In this document: in pieces, positions 22,909 to 34,432 of the stretch
How the letters are laid out: each line of letters opens with the position of its first letter
How positions within the stretch are numbered: position 1 is the stretch's first letter
Assembly: GCA_035772735.1 (NCBI GenBank)
Contig: JASDFA010000006.1
Span: forward strand, 70,448,001-70,512,000
Origin: Datura wrightii
Lineage: Eukaryota > Streptophyta > Magnoliopsida > Solanales > Solanaceae
Reading direction: 5' to 3'
DNA: 64,000 nucleotides
Position numbers and translations under genes: made by a program
The notes under the pieces: model-generated
What the model was told of the DNA's origin: nothing
Seen by the model: only the letters and a program-made list of their open reading frames with translations
Databases searched by the model: none

Positions 22909-25133
22909 TGTCACGAGCCTAGAGTACACCCGAATCGTAGACACGGGACAAGGAGCCCCGAGGGACCCCAAGTCAACCCATGGCATGTGCATATAACTAA
23001 ACCGTTCATATAGGCGGAACAATTAGCTTAATATTCATGAACTAAATAAAATCGTGACATGAGATAAGAGAAACAATAGTACATGATCCAAGTGTAAATA
23101 GCTAAATACCACAGTTAGGTCTGAAAGCCTCTAATCATAATAGACAGGTTGAAGGGACAAGACCCCAACTAACCCCAACATTCTGAAAACTAAAAGACAG
23201 ACAAAAATCCGAACATGAAGCCCCCGAATCATGAGGACTCACCACTGAGAACTGAGAGCAGCACTGAGAGCAAGCGAAGAGCGATGATGAACCTGCGAAG
23301 CGGATCCTGTATCATAAAATGATACAACATAGAAAATATGCAGGTAAGAACTTGAAATGTATTGAGTATGCAAGGTATGCAAGACAATACTTAAAACATA
23401 AAAGTTATAGGAGTGGGGACATCATGATCATAAAAAAACTGAAATCACATGTATATCATAAGGCTCAAGATTTCCAAAATATTCGTAAACCTGTCATAGT
23501 CATAACATGAGAGGAAAACATTTCATAAAACATAACTTGAGCCAAAGAACATAGTCATACATGCCTTAAAATAATGAGGAACAGTGGGAGATTTCAATAA
23601 CTGACATACCCCATATAAGCACACATGGAGCCCGACCTGTAAGCCTAGTCGGGAGGCTGTTCATACCTTGCCCAGGGTATGAACCATGAAAGGCGTGATA
23701 TCACTCGTGAAGGCCCCGTAGGGCATAGGGGACAGTCACTGTGGCGGTCCCAAACATAACCTATAGTGGCACGTAGTTCTGAGATTCGGGGCATAAACTA
23801 GGCCTTAAACCTACTCGGTGTTAAGTACTACTCCTAAAATATGCAATGTGCTCATAGAAATTCATACATGACATGCATGGCTAGTTGAATCATGATAATC
23901 ATAACATGCTTGAGAATTCATAAAACTAGCCATGGAATTGGGCCTGTGGATCGACCAAAATCATAGTTCATAAATCATAAGAGACATGTGGGCATTGCCC
24001 ATAATTTCAATCATACTTGAAATGCTTTAATTTATAGGAAACATGATCATAATAACATGAGTAATTGAAAACATGCTTAAAATTCAAAAGTTCATATCAT
24101 GCTTGAGAAAATCACCATAGCCGTGAATTTCACTAAAATCCTCATGATTTGGGCACATATGCTTTTAGGGATTAAATTATGAAATATTAAATAAAATAAG
24201 TGAAAACATCGCAATAATTCGAAACCCATGATTTTAGATATACTACAACAAGCTCAAACCGATTTTTGAGGAAACATGCATTTGGGTTATGACCCATCAA
24301 GAATTTGGTAACTTAACATAGAATTAGGGAGAAATTGGACATGGGTAGGGCCTAAACCACCCATTCAAAAAACCCCACTTACTTGGAACTTCTTGATTCT
24401 TAACTCTCTCGAAAAGCCCTAGATGGAAACTTGAAGAACTTGAAGAAGAACACTTGAATCAATTCCCTATTTCCTCTCTTCTCTTACATGTATCAAATGA
24501 GGTTTATCATGAATGATTTGTCCTTAAAAGACCCTATCCCGACGTCAAGACGATGTAGTTTAGGTCTTAGGAGCGTAGAAAATTACGAGAAGGCCCTTAC
24601 TAATTCGCAGGAAGTAACTGTCAGGTGACCCTAATGGGTGACCTGACGACTCGTCAGGACGGGCAACGATTCATTAGGATGCCCGTCAAGTACACTGGAT
24701 ACCAGGTCGACTGGGCTCGCAATGGGGGACCTAACGATTTGTCCCCAGTGACGATGAATCATGTTCACCTCCCGTTAAGTACACTGCCTTAACATCAATG
24801 AAAACTCATCCTGTTTGCTCATGAATCACCTCACAAGTCGTTGGGACAGACCATGACTCATGAGGTCCAATCCGTTAGATGCACTAGTTAGAGCTCCCAG
24901 GAAACCCTCAATCTCACCCCATGGGAGACCTGACGACTCGTGGTAGCTGACCACGGGCGTGCTCGTGGGGACCTCAGCTATTCAGCCCATTCTAGCCTTC
25001 CCACGAGCCACCTGAAGACTCGTGGGGAGACTCCACAAGTCATCTAATGACTTGTCCTGCACTGCTGTAACAATTTTTAGATTTTTTCCCGTTTGACTCC
25101 CCGGTCTAATTCTTGGGTTCCCGAGGTATAACA
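22909..25133 (-). mobile_element. Solo LTR H (same family as element B LTRs)
   Basis: 2225 bp, TGTCACGAGCC to GGTATAACA. It matches B's LTRs throughout (AGAGTACACCCGAATCG near the start). No internal region is attached. The flanks are AAATC (22904-22908) and AAATA (25134-25138), a 5-bp duplication with one mismatch. Taking out H and one copy restores the sequence found in G's left LTR. A lone LTR of this kind is what recombination between the two LTRs of a full element leaves behind. The U3 cluster at 24620-25060 includes the 17-base near-palindrome CCTGACGACTCGTCAGG (24642-24658). Confidence 0.93.
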
Positions 25134-25965
25134 AAATATGAAATTATCTACGGGTGAGGATGAGCCTGAGAACTAGGACTTGTATCATAAAACAATACAT
25201 CATAGAAAGTATGCAGTTAGTACGTGGAATGTACTGAGTATCAAGGTAAGTAAAACAGACATTTAAAACATATATGAAATTCATAAATGATAATAAGAGT
25301 AGGACATCATGCTCGTATCGTAAATCATAATAACATATCATACGGCTCAAGGTTTTCAAAATATTCATAACATAAACATAATCATAATCATAATAAAAGA
25401 CCTTTACTAATATGAATCGAGCCAACATACATAATCATAACATGCATAAATCGTGAGGAACAATGGGAGATTCTCTTAACCAACATACCCCATATAAGCA
25501 CATATGAAGCCCGACTTGTAACCCTAGTCGGGAGGGTGTTCGTACCTTGCCAAGGGTAGAACCATGAAAGTGTGATATCACCATGAAAAGGGCCATTTGG
25601 GGAAGGGACTAACATGAAAGGGGTCCCAACATACATACGATGGCACGTAGTTCATGAGATTCGGGGCTTAACCTGAGCCCTGAACCTAGTCGGTGTCCGA
25701 TACTACTCCCAAAATATATATAGTGCTCATACTAATGCATACATGAGTTCATAGCAAGTTAAATCATGATAATCGTAAACATGCTTGAACATATGTTATC
25801 TAGCCATGACATGAGGCCCGTGAGTCGGCCAAAAATATAATTCATGATTAATAAGATTCATACATACTTGTAGATCATGCATATAACTTAAATTTCATAA
25901 AATCATAATGGATAAAATAATAAATTCATAATTTAAAACATAATTAGTGTTGGGCTTGTAAAGAA
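25134..25965 (-). repeat. Element G right LTR, segment 2 of 3
   Basis: Continues the LTR from TGAAATTATCTACGGG, matching 15620-16445 of the left LTR. It ends in AAGAA, the left target-site copy of solo LTR I. Confidence 0.9.
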
Positions 25966-27377
25966 TGGTCGGTCGGTGTGGTGACTACACGCAAGTGCGC
26001 GTGGTCGAACAAGTAGTAAAGTGGCTTAATTAAAGCCAAGTATCGATCCCAAAGGGACTGAACTACGGTACTAATTACCTTAAGCGTCAGTGAACTATGT
26101 CTTTATGAATGCAGACAACCAATTAAACAATATTTTGACAGTTAAGTTTGCTAAGTAATAAAAATCTAAGTTAAAATTATAATTTGAGTCTGAACAATAG
26201 TAATGAGCAAGCTGAGGTTAAAACAAGCATGCAGGGAAGTAATTTATCAATTCAATTCAGCTAATCTTTTCTTCGGTTGCTAGTCTAGAATTATTGCCTA
26301 TGGATTGGATCTTTCGACTCCTATCCAATTAAGAATCATGAAACCTTAATCTACATTTCTGTGATAGAAGAATTTCATGCTCTAGCCATACAATACCGAT
26401 TCATTAATTGACTAATAAGACTTTCAGATATATTTCTATTCTGAATGTAAATCAATTCTCAATTTTCTAAACTAAGAAGAGATCATATCCTACCAATTTA
26501 CATCTTTCCAATTTCTTTCCTTTTCAAAATCAAAATTGGATTTCTAGATATACATTAACATTGGACAAACATTAATGCAGTAAAAACAAGAATTGATAGG
26601 ACAACCATTGAAGAAAAGATGAAAACTGAAATGTACAACAATTACATTCCACTACAATTGTTCTTAACCTCAGCAAGAAGTGAATTTAGCCACTCATTTG
26701 TGGATTAAACATCATCAAATAAGTAGAATTCATACAAACAATTGAGATAAAAGAGAACGAGACAGAGAAGAACCCTAGAATTTTCGTTCTCTGAACTGCC
26801 TGTAACCTACGTTCTTGCTCAACCAAGTCAGAATGTTTAAAATAAAACCTAAGTGTGCTATTTATACTATTTAGAATTTTTCCCGGAATAACAAGTAACG
26901 TGGCACGGAGTGTATCGCGGAGCACTCCCTCCATGCCACAGAGGTATCACGGACCCTCACTGGAAGTCGGCTCCCCAGGCAATTTCACCTCAGCGTGGCA
27001 CGGCTTGCATCGCGGAGCCTGGCCAACGTGTCACGGTGCTATCGCACACCTTCACAGGAAATTGCCAAAATTATTTCATCCAAGGCAGAATGCCTCCGTG
27101 ATGGCAGCGTGACACGGCTCCATCGCGGAGCCCCTATTTTTGCTGCTCTCTCTTGTCATTTTCCACTCCTTATCTCCAAGTTCATTCCCGATCTTCACCA
27201 ACATGTATATTAGCTTCCAAAATTTCCTTTTACCTGCAAAACAACACTAATCATGTTGGTTAGTATAAATTCACATTGTAACTAAAAATCACATGAGAAT
27301 GTACACATAATGATAGATAAACAAGTCGAAATGAAGCATTCGAGTATCACTTGGGCATGCAATTCTGCTCAAGATCA
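25966..27377 (-). mobile_element. Solo LTR I (Athila/Tat-like family)
   Basis: 1412 bp, TGGTCGGTCGG to CAAGATCA, flanked by a perfect duplication AAGAA (25961-25965 and 27378-27382). Excision restores the order seen in G's left LTR. On the plus strand it starts with CGCAAGTGCGCG and GTATCGATCCCA blocks, the reverse of the LTR end of J, so it lies in minus orientation. The U3 holds three copies of a unit with CACGG and CATCGCGGAGC (26900-26923, 26995-27018, 27109-27131). The open frames of 60-85 codons seen here are by-products of that repeat. Confidence 0.92.
26859..26866 (-). promoter_or_regulatory. Candidate TATA box of solo LTR I
   Basis: The minus strand reads TATAAATA, immediately downstream (in element sense) of the CATCGCGGAGC repeat array. 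K and D have the same arrangement (TATAAATAG). A solo LTR with an intact box could still start transcription into flanking DNA. Confidence 0.5.
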
Positions 27378-27735
27378 AAGAACATCAATGGGAAAATAGA
27401 TCATAAATCGATTCATCATGAGGCATGCATAATTAAGCTTAATTGCTTAGAAATCAAAATCAACAATATTATAATCAATTTAAATCTCAAAAGATGATCA
27501 AAATCCATATATTTTGATAATATTTCAATCACAAAACCCATAATTAAATCATTTGATTTTTATAAATAAATTACAAAACTCCATGAGTTTTTAATAAATT
27601 TTAAGTAAAATCATAGAGTAGGAGCATGGGTGTGGAAGAATTCACCCATTAATAGCCTTACATACCTGGGATTATCAAATTCTAACTCTCCTTAGAAGCC
27701 AAAGAATGAAGTTGGAAGAATTGAAGAGAAAAACT
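27378..27735 (-). repeat. Element G right LTR, segment 3 of 3, truncated
   Basis: Resumes at AAGAACATCAATGGG, matching the left LTR from about 16442 to 16795, then stops in GAGAAAAACTAAAAC. About 730 bp of the LTR end is missing. The junction base is uncertain by about 10 bp because the two joined sequences share AAAACTAAAA. Confidence 0.85.
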
Positions 27736-29740
27736 AAAACTTGAAAATACATAGAGAAATCTGAATAAGCATGGTCCTCGGGAGATGAGCACTCACCAAC
27801 AAGTGTAAGATGCTAACTATAAAGACTAGTTATGAACAGAGCTGAGTCTGAGTGTCGGGTCCTATATCATGAAACGATACAACATAGAGGATGCATTCAG
27901 TACGTGGAATGTACCGAATATGCAAGGTAAGTAAAACCGCTTAAATAAGTAAATCATTTAAAGACATGCATAATGTAAAACATAAATAATAAGAATCTGA
28001 GAGTAGGGCTTGCATGCATTCTTTCTGAAATCATGATCTCATCATAATATAACATAACATAACATCATAACTAGATCGATTGACTCAAAGATGAAGTTTG
28101 ATAGTCATGAGTAAAACTGTACATTGAGTCAAACCTGCTTTAGAACATACATAGATGTATAAATCTCATGAATGATTAACATGCATAACTGAATAAATGA
28201 GGAATAATGGGAGACTCGTCTTTTAACTGACACACCACGATAGAGCCTATGTGGTCCCAACTATCACACTCAAGTAGGAGAGCCGTCCAAAGTCTTTCTA
28301 GGGCTAAGGACGATACCATGATATTGATATAAAGCTCATGGCCCAGTAGGGCAGGGGATAGCTCACAAAGGGAGGTCCCGAAGTAATGTATATAAGAATA
28401 AACCCATGTTGGTTCATAATTCTGAGGCATAGGGTGATCGGCCCTTAGCCTACTTGGTGCTAGACACTAATCCCAAAACATGCATATGCTCTCCATCGTT
28501 TTTCAACGAAGCTTACCACCATCAATTAACGAGGCCCAATAATCAAATACATCTCAAATCTGATATCATACATATGAGAAGCTTTAGCTCAAAACATACC
28601 ACAAGCTGAAAGATAATTGGGAGTCTTTGCACCAAAATCATGTGGTAAGCTTAATTCAGGAAAATCATAAATCATACTTGAATATGTGGGCATTTCCCAA
28701 TACCTTAACATGCTTGAAAACACACAATTCACATTGAAAAAATGATTGTAAACATGGATAGCTTGAAAATATGTTTTTCATCATAATATCTCATCATAAT
28801 CATACATTCATCATAAATCTAATCTTTCATGAATTTTCCTTAATTGGGCATTTTGATTTAATAAACTTAGAACATGATTTTTCATTAAAAATAACGTAAA
28901 ACTTTCCTAAGAATCACAATTCAATAGTAGAAACATATTTAGATCATACCCATCTGGAGAATTAGGAAATTCATGCATTGGGCTAAAACCCCATAGATTA
29001 GACATAGGAAATTCATGATTTAGAGAGGAATTGGGGATGGGTGTGAAAGGATTCATCCATTCATAACCCTACATACCTGATTATAGCTGATTCTTACAAT
29101 TCTCTGATTGCCCAAGAGGGATTGAAGAGAACTTCATGAAGAACAAGCTTGATCACCCCCTCTTACCTTCTATCTTTGCATGCATGTACGAAAATGGCCT
29201 AAAATGAATTTAACCCTCTTAAATCACCATTCATAACTTAAAATGACATATTTTAGGCCTTAAGATCTTAGAAATTATAGAAAAGCCCTTACTAAATTCG
29301 CAGAAAATAAATGCCAGTCAGTCCCCACGAGGGACATGACGACTCGTCACCTCTTGCCATAACTCGTGGCATCATCCATAAAGTACATTGCTTATCAAGT
29401 CATCTGGGCTCATCACGGGTGGCATCACGATTCGTTACTGGTGACCACGACTCATGGTCACCACTCGTCATGTGCACTGCCTTAATCTCAATCAAACCTT
29501 CCCTTGCTAGCCACGACGCATCCCATGAGTCGTAGGGCCTGACCACAACTCATGGTCACGTCTATGGGGATCCAAATTCACAAATTTCAACTCACCTTCT
29601 AACCTCACCATGAGTCATGTCATGACTCATGGTCTGCCCCCACTGGTCACCTCACGACCTGTTCTTTGTCTTGATGCCAGTTTTAAGTTTTTCTCTGTTT
29701 CAACTCTCGGGTCTGATCCTTGGGCTTCTGGGGTATAACA
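27736..29740 (-). repeat. LTR fragment M (Tekay-type family), 5' plus-strand end missing
   Basis: About 2.0 kb. Its internal order (GGACTCACC-like block, tandem TATCATGAAACGATACAACAT block, tripartite promoter part, motif cluster at 29310-29660) follows B's LTR but is clearly diverged. It ends in GGGTATAACA at 29740, a true LTR end. The first roughly 290 bp expected from B's LTR are absent; the sequence joins G's truncated LTR instead. The U3 has ACGACTCGT and CACGAGGG motifs. Confidence 0.8.
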
Positions 29741-30647
29741 ACCATCAGAGCCTTGCCAGAGCTAAGGAAGCTACCATGATATCAATATCAAGTTGAAGGC
29801 CCATTCGAGGCAGGGGAAGCTCGCAAGGGTGGTCCCAAAGTAATTGGATAATCCTACGTTGGCACGTAGTTCTGAGACTCGAGGATTTCATGAACCCCTA
29901 GTCTACTCAATTCTAGACACTAATCCCAAAAACATGCAAAGTGCTCTCCATCATTTTTCATTCATGGCACTACATACCTGGGTAAGCTAAATCTACACTC
30001 TTCCTTGAAATCCCAAGAGATTTGAGGAAGAACTTGAGGAATTATAAGCTTGATATTTAATGAAAAGGTCTTAGTCTTGTATGCATGGGAAGAAATAGTA
30101 TAGAATAGGCTAAACACTCTTAAAACCTTCCTAGAAAATCTTAAAACGACATAGTTTAGGACTTAGGGGCTTAGAAATTATGAAAACATCCTTAATAAAT
30201 TCGTAGAAAAACTGTTACTGCCAGTCCCAATGAGGGACTGGATGAGTCGTTACCCTACTGGACGACTCATCGTCCACTCTCACCATCATCACTGGGCAAA
30301 TCCCCATTTACTGAAACTCCTTTACCCCATGGGTCACTGGACGAGTTATTAGGTGGACGATAACTCGTCCTTCCATCTGTTGCCGGCACCGTCCAATCGT
30401 CCCTTTAACTACCTAACGGGTCAACCTACGATTCGTGGGGAATGGCCATGACTTGATGACTCTTCCATTGTCACCGAAAGAGAATAACAGCTCCTCAACA
30501 CTAGGCACTACCAAACGGGTCACCTAACGACCCATTAGGTCACACCACGAGTCACTGGACGACTCATTCTGTGACCTAGAGTGAAATTTCCTATTTTTCT
30601 CAGTTTCAACTCATGGGTCTGATCATAGTGACTTTTGGGATATTACA
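29741..30647 (-). repeat. LTR fragment N, partial and internally deleted
   Basis: Starts abruptly at ACCATCAGAGCC, which aligns to the middle of M (about 28275). It follows M to about CTCCATCATTTTTC and then skips roughly 570 bp to the CTACATACCTGG block. It ends in GGGATATTACA at 30647. M ends exactly where N begins, so M probably inserted into N and N's left part was lost (inference). The U3 cluster at 30225-30570 carries GACGAGT and ACGACTCAT motifs. Confidence 0.75.
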
Positions 30648-30920
30648 AGTAGGCGCTTAGTTAACCAGGACTAGATATGGCAAGAGAGAGGGGAAAGGGA
30701 TTTTGCATCTACATGAGGCTAGGATTTTCCATTTTTTGGGAGATGAAGAGGAAGAGAGAAGAAGGAGATAAAGGGTTGTTAGGGTTTTGCTGGGTTTTTT
30801 GGGAAATGGGGAAAGGGATAGGGGTGTTAGGGTCTAAAAAGTTGTGTTGGGGCATGGGATCTGGGTTGGTTAAATGCATCAAAATGATCTAGGTTGTCTA
30901 ATCAATTGCTCGGATAGTAG

Positions 30921-30924
<4 letters not shown>

Positions 30925-30958
<34 letters not shown>
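30925..30958. repeat. (TA)17 microsatellite
   Basis: Thirty-four uninterrupted bases of alternating T and A. Probably variable in length between individuals. Confidence 0.97.
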
Positions 30959-30961
<3 letters not shown>

Positions 30962-31274
30962 GCCTTTTTTTTTAACCAGAAGGAAGCCTATGTTTCAAAA
31001 TATTGCAACAAACAATATAGTGATCCAAGCCTTTTGATGTCTTAAAGTGGAGAAATGTCATTCATCGTGATAGAATTTGACCATTACATTCTTTGAAAAG
31101 TAAAGATGAAAAGGAAACAAAGAGGCAAGAAACGCAAATATAATGGCAATTAAGGATTGGATGGAAGTATTAAAGTTGCAACAAGTCAAGTTCTTCCAAG
31201 TCCAAACTCATCATTGGATAGTTCAGGCGCATTGGGTGCAGGCCATGGTAGATAAGTAGGCGTAGGTGGTTCCA

Positions 31275-31339
31275 TGAACCCCAAGACCAGAGAAACTTAT
31301 GGTCCCTTGAACCCTAGGACTAGAGAAACTAATGACCAC
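31275..31339. repeat. Short tandem duplication, unit about 33 bp
   Basis: Two imperfect copies, each with TGAACCC, AGAGAAACT and a following ATG-like segment, offset by 33 bp. No function evident. Confidence 0.7.
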
Positions 31340-31874
31340 ATGTAAGGTGTGTTGATAGTTTGTCTAAGGAGATGACAACTTCCTTGATCAAATTGGAAAA
31401 TTCGTCGGTGTTCCCTTCAAAGCTTGGGTTTAAATGGTCGCGATCTTTTTGAACCATGAATAGTATTCAATGGTACATCCGGTAGGGTATACTTGAATTT
31501 CTAAAGTGGTTGTATCATTCCAATCCATGGTTAGCTTTCGGATTCTAGACACTTTATAGAATAGCCTGAAATACACCTCGAAATTGTTCATGTATTCACA
31601 GAGAGGGATTCTTTGTGTTTGACTAAATTGTCACATCACATGAATAGGAGCATAAGGTTGGATGATGCACAGACCCACAAGCTCTATATAGTGAAGTTTG
31701 GGACTCATCAAGTAAGAAACTTAATGCTTATTCCATGCATAGTTCCAGCAGATGTTCGTACAGTGAAGCCTACGTATAAAAATGTACCAAACAACAACTC
31801 TAATTGGGAATCCATGAATAAAGTCATCCTTTCTGTGTGACGTAGATCCTATTCTGGTGGTCCAGTCAGATGTA

Positions 31875-32330
31875 TGAATGTAGTATGTGTATATAAGGGG
31901 GTATATTAATATGTGTAATAGATATACAAAGTATATGAAAATAGCATGAGTTCCTACAAAATGATATATTGGTATATATAAGGGGTATACTAGCATACAC
32001 ATGGAGTAAATAATGTGTAAGTAACATAGGAAGATAATAATGGTGTATGTTGATGTGTATAAAGTGTATATTCTATATGAAGTAGCATATGCAACTTAGA
32101 ATGAGATAACTAGTTTATCAGAAGGGATGAGATATTTAGTGATAATGTGTATATGTAATGTGCATATCATCTATAAAATGGTATATAATATATATTTGAA
32201 AGTAATTAATTATGGCCTAGAGATGATGTGTGTATATATTTATATATATGCATATAGTGAAAATGATTTTAGAGAGAATTAGTAAAAATAAAATAGTATA
32301 TGTATATGGCAAATTAGTATATAGAATATA
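31875..32330. repeat. AT-rich degenerate GTATA/TATATG simple-sequence tract
   Basis: Dense in GTATAT, TGTATA and TATATA words without a fixed period. Low-complexity DNA; short open frames inside it are not credible genes. Confidence 0.6.
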
Positions 32331-34337
32331 TGCGCCTTATAATATATGTAAAATAGCTTTGGTCCAGCAGCTTAGGCTACAATTATTTGGGCCCATTTTG
32401 TTCTTAAAAAAATCATTTGGGTCAGATTGTTTAAAGGTGAATTCTAGCAGAAGTGAGTGAGTTTAACTTTAAAGTGAACCTGCATTTTTTAGCTCCAAAA
32501 ATTTGCATTTTAGAACCCTTCTTGGAGTTGTTTTCAATCATTTTAAGAACCTATATTTGAACTCTCAAGTTTGGCTAAGAGAATCTGAAAAATCATTCAA
32601 AACCTAAAACTGTAAGGTAATGGCTACTGAAAATAGTTAGTAGCTATATTATTCTAATCGCACGTGAGTCAAATAATTATACAATATCTAGAGAGTCAAG
32701 GGGAAGTATTCACGTTTTAGTTGGTTGTACAAACCCAAACATCAAGAAGAGAAAAACATAAACGTAAATGCTCAATTTGTAAGATGTTAGTCAAACAACA
32801 TATATATACGACAACCGAAATTTAAATTTGAAGAGTGAAGAGGCACTAGCCCATTTGACGTGAACAGATTTGCTAGACGTGAGCTTACAATGTAAGCATT
32901 GGTCGCTTACCTGATTTGGATAAATATAGAGTCATCTCGCAACTCCAAACGTGCTCCCGAGTATATATATGAAGACAACAAAAGGAAAGAAAACAGGAAA
33001 AAGTTAGAGGGTGGTCTTGATCTTAATGAATGACAAGTTGTATAGTACAAATTCTAGGTGTAACAAAGTTAATATATTCAGCTAACTTCATATGCCTTTT
33101 AAAACTTAAAGCACACACAGGTCAAGATACAATATTTGATAATAGGAAATCTACATGAAAGACTTATCGAACACACCCTAGTTTTGTTCTTTCTCACGAA
33201 TAAGAAGTTATAAATGTAAAACAAGGTTGTAAATATCACATATTTTAATAGATGGGTAAATGTGATAGGCTGACTCCCCAGAAGAACTTAAGAAGTCTAG
33301 ACTTGATTGACAATAATCCTAAAGATGATTATAGACTTGAAAGAGGTATACCACATCCCAATATTTATAAATGCAGCTCTTGGATCTATCGAACAAGATC
33401 TCTAAGCAAACTAGCAAAGCATTTCCACAGGGATTTCTCAAAATGTCAAGTTAACAAGTTAAGAACTATCACAGGATGCTATAACAAGATAGACATGCTA
33501 TGCAACTTATTCGATGTTTTAAAAGATGATTTATCCAGAAAACACAATCATTACTAATACATTTAGATAGTGTCAAATTTATCAACTATACTTCTTGATA
33601 ATATAGTGAATGGTCACTATATTGTATTTTAAGAAAAGAAAAGAAAGTATATATAACACATTTCTAAATCACAATGATTTAAGAAGAATAGAAAAGGGAC
33701 TTATCTAGGATAGAGATATGTAAAACCAGCACTTTTATACTTGTCTTTCTATATAAACACAAATTTTGAGATCTCATGTAAATCTACATTCATGAATAAA
33801 AACACTCAGGACAAAGAGAATAGATAAAACAGGTTTACATCCTAATGCTTTTACTAAGTGTTAAAAGTTAAGTGTTCACCTTTCGAATGAGTAAACAAAC
33901 CAAGATGTCTAGTCTTTAATAAAATACAAGCCTAACTCGATTTCATAAACTATGGAAGTCTCCCCTTTTAGCTTACTATTTGAGGTCCATTCATGCGAAA
34001 ACATGTACAATACAATCTTACGGGGTAAAGAACAATAACAAAGAGTGAGTTTCCAAATAGAGGTGTAACTCAAATTTTAGAAAACGATGCAAACCAACAC
34101 ATAAGTTCATTAACAAATCTCATGAACGTTACTAATCAATTTTTATGGATGAATTTTAAGGAAAATAGAGTGGCAAACAGATTCAAATTATATGTTACAC
34201 CCTGGAAGTTATCATTGACTAGCGTATGTGTGCATGTGCTTGTGGTGAGTCTTTGGAGCACGACATATGCAGAAGAAGGCTCGAAAGCAGGTCACACAAG
34301 CCTATTACAGAGCGATCGGGTAAAAGGAATTGGAGGC

Positions 34338-34432
34338 CAGCGCACTGAGCGCCGCTTTGCGCTCCTCCCTCGATGCAAGAAGAGGCACGCCACACACGTA
34401 TATCAGCACGTTGAGCAGCGCGCTGCGGGCCC
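34338..34432. repeat. GC-rich hairpin-prone motif pair in element A U3
   Basis: Two related units, CAGCGCACTGAGCGCCGCTT at 34338 and CAGCACGTTGAGCAGCGCGC at 34404. They are rich in GCGC and can fold back on themselves, inside AT-rich DNA. They occupy the same LTR position as the motif arrays of the other families. Confidence 0.65.

Larger units (their letters stand above)
15274..27735 (-). mobile_element. Element G: Ty3/gypsy Tekay-type element, right LTR truncated and invaded
   Basis: Same LTR family as F (TGTCACGACCCAAACG). Parts: left LTR 15274-17529, 3' UTR with purine tract, integrase, RNase H, RT, protease, gag (to 22358), leader with primer site 22550-22561, right LTR from 22566. The right LTR is split by solo LTRs H and I and ends abruptly at about 27735. 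I count 16 differences in the first 100 bases of the two LTRs, the most of any pair here, so G may be the oldest element measured. The 5 bp to its left is AATGA; the right partner was lost with the truncated end. Confidence 0.9.
30648..34192. other. Unclassified 3.5-kb AT-rich island, no recognised gene
   Basis: Matches none of the LTR families in the window. Contents: a G-rich plus strand at 30677-30890, whose complement is pyrimidine-rich with AACCCTAAC-like telo-box sequence at about 30777-30800; a TA microsatellite; a 33-bp tandem duplication at 31275-31339; a minus-strand open stretch of 55 codons at 31433-31597; AT-rich GTATA-type simple sequence at 31875-32330; and a plus-strand 101-codon frame at 33252-33557 that I cannot assign. 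No splice-consistent gene model or domain could be supported. It may be old host DNA or a decayed element. Confidence 0.5.

Noticed and set aside
26900..27131. Regularly spaced repeats resembling a CRISPR array
   Set aside because: Only three imperfect units with unequal spacing in a plant LTR; they are U3 motifs, also present in K.
26855..27213. Overlapping open frames of 60-85 codons in solo LTR I (and similar ones at 41080-41402 and 63121-63721)
   Set aside because: They sit on the GC-rich CATCGCGGAGC-type repeat array of LTR U3 regions, occur in more than one frame and strand, and lack protein features.
30677..30892. 71-codon frame rich in Gly, Lys and Trp
   Set aside because: Low-complexity G-rich strand; composition explains the open frame.
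31433..31597. Minus-strand 55-codon stretch as a possible transposase or plant-mobile-domain relic
   Set aside because: The motif impression is too weak to name a family; reported only as something to search.
33252..33557. 101-codon plus-strand open frame
   Set aside because: No recognisable domain, AT-rich surroundings, no promoter or splice context; kept only as part of the unclassified island.
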